A DNA stretch of 64,000 bases from Paulinella micropora (lineage: Eukaryota; Cercozoa; Imbricatea; Euglyphida): positions 189,340 through 253,339 of the forward strand of contig BJOX01000155.1 in assembly GCA_009731375.1 (NCBI GenBank), in the 5' to 3' direction. This document shows positions 60,688 to 64,000 of this stretch, piece after piece (within the stretch, counting starts at the first letter, position 1; every line of letters starts with the position of its first letter). A program made the position numbers and the translations under genes. A model generated the notes under the pieces. That model did no database searches. It had not been told where the DNA came from and worked only from the letters and a program-made list of their open reading frames with translations.

Positions 60688-60840
60688 TTAGTATATTATG
60701 CGTCCACAAATTTCACGTGTTTCGCGTGCGAGCCGGAGCCGGGCCGGCGAGCCCGCAAAACACGTCAAATTTGGCGCGCCGCATAATATTATGTAGTTTT
60801 ATCGGTAACCTGACCACATTTTGTGGAGGTGACCGATAAA
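60688..60840 (+). mobile_element. Two-hairpin element, copy 2
   Basis: GC-rich hairpin (about 60702-60769) followed by the AT-type hairpin (60796-60840). Compared with the exon copies at 59256 and 59939, its insertion point between gcaagcaaa and aaatgcgcg is visible, giving a length of about 150 bp. Confidence 0.75.
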
Positions 60841-60899
60841 AATGCGCGTACATACATACATGCATACAATTACAGTCGAGCTCAAGTTAAGTTCAATTC

Positions 60900-61005
60900 T
60901 ACCACCCTCCTCTCTCTCTATCTCTCTCTGTCTGTCTCTCTCTGTCTCTCCCTCATCCATCTATCTATCTATCTACCTATCCATCCATCTATCCAACCAT
61001 CTACA

Positions 61006-61043
<38 letters not shown>

Positions 61044-61219
61044 CAGTTATTTATCATACAAAAAACAACAAAAGATTGCATACACACATTCTCTAGCTCA
61101 GAGCCCATGGATGAGCGATAGATGGATAGATGGATGGATGGATAGATGGATGGATAGATAGATAGATAGATAGATAGATAGACAGACATAGATAACAATC
61201 AGAGAGTGTTAATACTGCG

Positions 61220-61254
<35 letters not shown>

Positions 61255-61260
61255 TTCAGA
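60900..61260. repeat. (CT)n, (TATC)n and (GATG)n arrays with exon copy 4
   Basis: Simple repeats. At 61047 exon copy 4 follows the acceptor ctctctccccag (ttatttatcatacaaaaaac). At 61256-61300 a minus-strand fragment reads NSTRQSNAECF, not assigned. Confidence 0.8.
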
Positions 61261-61319
61261 AGCACTCTGCGTTGCTTTGCCTCGTGGAGTTTAGTATCAC
61301 AAAAAAGAAAAAGAACATA

Positions 61320-61364
61320 ACACAATTGTAAATACATACATACATACATACATACATACATTTA

Positions 61365-61395
<31 letters not shown>

Positions 61396-61490
61396 CATAC
61401 ATACATGCATCATAGATACATAGATACATAGATACATAGATACATACATACATACATACATACATACATACATACGTACGTACGTACGTA
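61320..61490. repeat. (CATA)n array
   Basis: Tetranucleotide array ending in (CGTA)n next to F10. Confidence 0.95.
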
Positions 61491-61491
61491 C

Positions 61492-61705
61492 GAGAAGTTC
61501 CTTGAACTTAACCACAATCAGCAATGACTTCAAACGTTTCGTTCTCAGCCGATTCTGATCTCTGCGGCTTGTGTAGTGGCTCATTTGAAAGCTCTCTTCA
61601 AGAGCTTTCTAATGAGCCATAAAACAGGTTGTAGATGCAAATATTGACTGAGATCGAAGCGCTTGAAGTCATTGTTCGTTGTACTTAAGGACAAGGAACT
61701 TCTCA
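61492..61705 (-). mobile_element. Palindromic foldback element F10 (subfamily III)
   Basis: Complete copy, arm B first. Inserted in a CATA/CGTA repeat. Confidence 0.85.
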
Positions 61706-61825
61706 TACGTAGATACATACATACATACATACATGCATGCATGCATGCATGCATACGTACATACATACATGCATACATACATACATACATACATACATAC
61801 ATGCATACATACATAACATACATAC
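61706..61825. repeat. (CATA)n array
   Basis: Tetranucleotide array. On the minus strand it forms the intron start gtatgtatg after the Gln-rich exon. Confidence 0.95.
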
Positions 61826-62128
61826 CTAAAGGCCGCTTGGTGTGGAGATTTTTCCAGCGAGAGTCGCAAATGCTGTTGTTGTTGTTGTTCTTGTTGTTGT
61901 TGTTGTTGTTGTTGCTGCTGCTGCTGCTGTTGTTGTTGTTGTTGTTGTAGCTGCTTCTGCTGCGGCTGCTCCTTCTGCTTCTCCTGCTCCTGCTGCTGCT
62001 GCTGCTGCTGCTTCAGCTTCTTCTCCTGCTGCTGCCGCTGCAGGTGGTGGTTGGGTTGCGCTTGCATCGCTGCTCCAGTCACCTTTGTTGCTGCTGCTAC
62101 CCCTTTCGCGTGTGTTCCTGATGCTACC
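61826..62128 (-). CDS. Gln-rich exon of an unknown minus-strand gene
   Basis: Minus strand, frame MTGAAMQAQPNHHLQ, Gln/Lys/Glu-rich stretches from imperfect (CAA)n/(CAG)n, then HLRLSLEKSPHQAAFR up to a donor gtatgtatg at 61825. The upstream limit is uncertain. The non-repeat end suggests a real exon; all three frames of the repeat part are open. Confidence 0.4.
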   Translation of the reverse strand, partial: GSIRNTRERGSSSNKGDWSSDASATQPPPAAAAAGEEAEAAAAAAAGAGEAEGAAAAEAATTTTTTTAAAAATTTTTTTRTTTTTAFATLAGKISTPSGL

Positions 62129-62152
62129 TAATCATCATCATCATTATTGACA

Positions 62153-62367
62153 TGAGATCATCCTTGTCCTGAAGTACAACGAACAATGACTTTAAACGCT
62201 TGAATCTCAGTCAATATTTGCATCTACAACCTGTTTAATCGCTCATTAGAAAGCTCTTGAAGAGAGCTTTCAAATGAACCACTACACAATCCGCAAAGAT
62301 CAGAACCGGCTGAGAAAGAAACGTTTGAAGTCATTGCTCATTGTGGTTGAATACAAGGAACTTCTCA
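62153..62367 (+). mobile_element. Palindromic foldback element F11 (subfamily III)
   Basis: Complete copy, arm A first, more diverged (ttaaacgcttgaatctcag). Flanked on both sides by attattgacatgag / attattgatatgag, which may be a target duplication or part of the local repeat. Confidence 0.8.
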
Positions 62368-62434
62368 TCATTATTGATATGAGTGTCTGAGAAAGTCAGT
62401 GGAATTGCTTACTGGTGGGCAGTGGCTAGCTGCT

Positions 62435-62435
62435 G

Positions 62436-62496
<61 letters not shown>

Positions 62497-62498
62497 CA

Positions 62499-62529
<31 letters not shown>

Positions 62530-62535
62530 TATTAC

Positions 62536-62602
<67 letters not shown>
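62435..62602. repeat. (ATT)n array
   Basis: Trinucleotide array; another one at 63082-63170. Confidence 0.95.
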
Positions 62603-62603
<1 letters not shown>

Positions 62604-63075
62604 CAGTGGTCAAGTTCTACCATCTGGGCCCTGTCGCCAGTTCGATTCCCGTCGGTGCCACCAGTATTTTCATTGAACATACCGGCCCGTCTGGAAGTGT
62701 TGGAACTGCCCTTGCGGGGGTGTCATTAGAGCTTATCGTCAATTCTTCGTACTCCCCTCACGGGTGAGACGATGGAGGCGCATGTGCAGAAATGCATCAG
62801 CCATTGACAGAGAAGCACTATTATNNNNNNNNNNTTTCGAGGCAGCTCCTGTTATTATTCTTGGTGTATGCACTTGCACATTCGGTGACGTCTTGCAAGA
62901 GGTTGCTGGGACTGCGGAATAACCTCGGCTTAGTGCAGTCTTGCCCTCAGGAGCTCCATCGGTGGCCCCGATCATCAGGCGAGAGACTGACACGGGGGGG
63001 TGGAGGACCTCGAACAAGGGTATTGGAGGCTTATGTCCGTTGAGGATATGCCATTAGCTGCATCAGTACGCCTCA
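62603..63075. other. Unique segment with coding-like frames on both strands
   Basis: Plus strand 62603-62764 reads VVKFYHLGPVASSIPVGATS to a stop. Minus strand 62739-63017 reads FEVLHPPVSVSRLMIGATDG across a 10-base gap (62825-62834). I cannot choose between them. A minus-strand exon at 63177-63233 lies nearby. Confidence 0.3.
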
Positions 63076-63080
63076 GATAT

Positions 63081-63153
<73 letters not shown>

Positions 63154-63176
63154 ATTATTATCATTATTATCATTAC

Positions 63177-63233
63177 TGTCGTGTGAGTTTCCAGCGCTCT
63201 CTTGACCACTTCAGGGGTGGAGGGTTCTAGACC
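63177..63233 (-). CDS. 57-nt exon of an unknown minus-strand gene
   Basis: Acceptor cttgtttctag, donor gtaatg, phase 0 possible at both ends, reads GLEPSTPEVVKRALETHTT. Its first 20-27 nt, with the acceptor, are copied three times upstream between GATA tracts. Confidence 0.45.
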
Positions 63234-63239
63234 CTAGAA

Positions 63240-63241
63240 AC

Positions 63242-63296
<55 letters not shown>

Positions 63297-63392
63297 TTGG
63301 ATAGATAGATAGATAGATAGATAGAAAGATAGATAGATAGATAGATAGATACATAAGCACTTCAGGGGTGGAGGGTTCTAAACCCTAGAAAC

Positions 63393-63438
<46 letters not shown>

Positions 63439-63493
63439 CATGACCACTTCAGGGGTGGAGGGTTCTAGACCCTAGAAACAAGATAGATAGATC

Positions 63494-63544
<51 letters not shown>

Positions 63545-63558
63545 TAGATAGATGGATG

Positions 63559-63600
<42 letters not shown>
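63240..63600. repeat. (GATA)n arrays with three exon-fragment cores
   Basis: Cores at about 63360-63396, 63443-63482 and 63606-63642 copy acceptor and beginning of the exon at 63177-63233 (cttcaggggtggagggttct). Confidence 0.85.
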
Positions 63601-63602
<2 letters not shown>

Positions 63603-63648
63603 CATTGCCACTTCAGGGGTGGAGGGTTCTAGACCCTAGAGAGAAGAT

Positions 63649-64000
63649 GAGATATCGACTAATGCCAGAAAAAAGGAGCTTCTGATTTCGTCAACCAAGG
63701 AAGTCTGTAAAGTATTGACCCGATGCCCAGCTAAGCCGTGATGTTTGCACGGAAGGGACTGATACAGGCGATACCAAAGCTCCCTAGTACCAGGCGGGGC
63801 CAGGGCTCGTTCCATAAGCGCCCCTTGCAGAACGAGCTCCCACCTCCATTACAGAGGGCCCAGTAAGCAGATGGAGTTTCGAGACTGTTCGACAGTCTAG
63901 TATAAACCGACAGAGCACTGTGGGTTTTATTCCGGGCTCAACAAGCGAGAAAGGGCACCCTGAGGGAACAGGATTGTGCTTCCCGTCGCTATTTCGGCAT
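63649..64000 (-). mobile_element. Family B element, runs off the window
   Basis: Begins with the 3' end gagatatcgactaatg and continues to the end of the window, matching the 7105-7653 unit in reverse complement to about position 7293 of that unit. Confidence 0.8.

Noticed and set aside
62625-62665. tRNA-like B box (agttcgattcc)
   Set aside because: The flanking bases do not form a T-arm stem and no A box or acceptor stem is convincing.

Overview
This is eukaryotic nuclear DNA from a draft assembly. It has spliceosomal GT-AG introns, several retroelements, many tracts of N (often exactly 10) and very long microsatellites: (GATA)n, (GTAT)n, (TATATG)n, (ACATT)n, (ACT)n and (ATT)n. The species cannot be named from the sequence. 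A protist, an alga or a marine invertebrate are all possible. Simple repeat fills at least half of the window, and almost every long open frame made of Ser/Ile/Tyr/Leu, Met/Tyr/Val/Cys or His/Thr/Ile is only translated microsatellite.

Layout. 1-18 kb: GATA-type arrays, 3' ends of non-LTR retrotransposons inserted in GATA/TATC tracts (one carries the end of a restriction-like endonuclease domain), and scattered minus-strand exons that read as a STIMATE/TMEM110-family membrane protein, with fragments of its exons repeated many times between microsatellite tracts. 18-26.5 kb: mostly unique DNA with a Gag-like retroelement remnant and an AT-rich coding island. 28.9-33.4 kb: a damaged tyrosine-recombinase (DIRS-type) retrotransposon on the minus strand whose reverse transcriptase core is inverted. 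33.7-38.7 kb: a minus-strand multi-exon gene with a beta-class DNA methyltransferase (motif IV, then motif I), a ParB-like region and C-terminal zinc-binding motifs, carrying several frame breaks. 39.3-40.9 kb: plus-strand coding fragments. 42.8-56.7 kb: a minus-strand multi-exon gene of unknown function whose exon phases agree over most joints. It contains arrays of tiny exons of 30 and 27 nt separated by (GTAT)n. 59-64 kb: further exon copies, a third tiny-exon array (42 nt), more retroelement 3' ends.

The main message is that the apparent satellite cores in this window are mostly pieces of neighbouring exons with their splice sites, copied in tandem together with the intronic microsatellite. 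In the 42.8-56.7 kb gene the copies have lengths divisible by three and keep the reading frame, so they could extend the protein. Eleven copies of a 215-bp palindromic element lie in 42.2-62.4 kb, four of them inside introns of this gene. Several frame breaks in the methyltransferase and retroelement genes may be real decay or assembly error; the sequence alone cannot decide.
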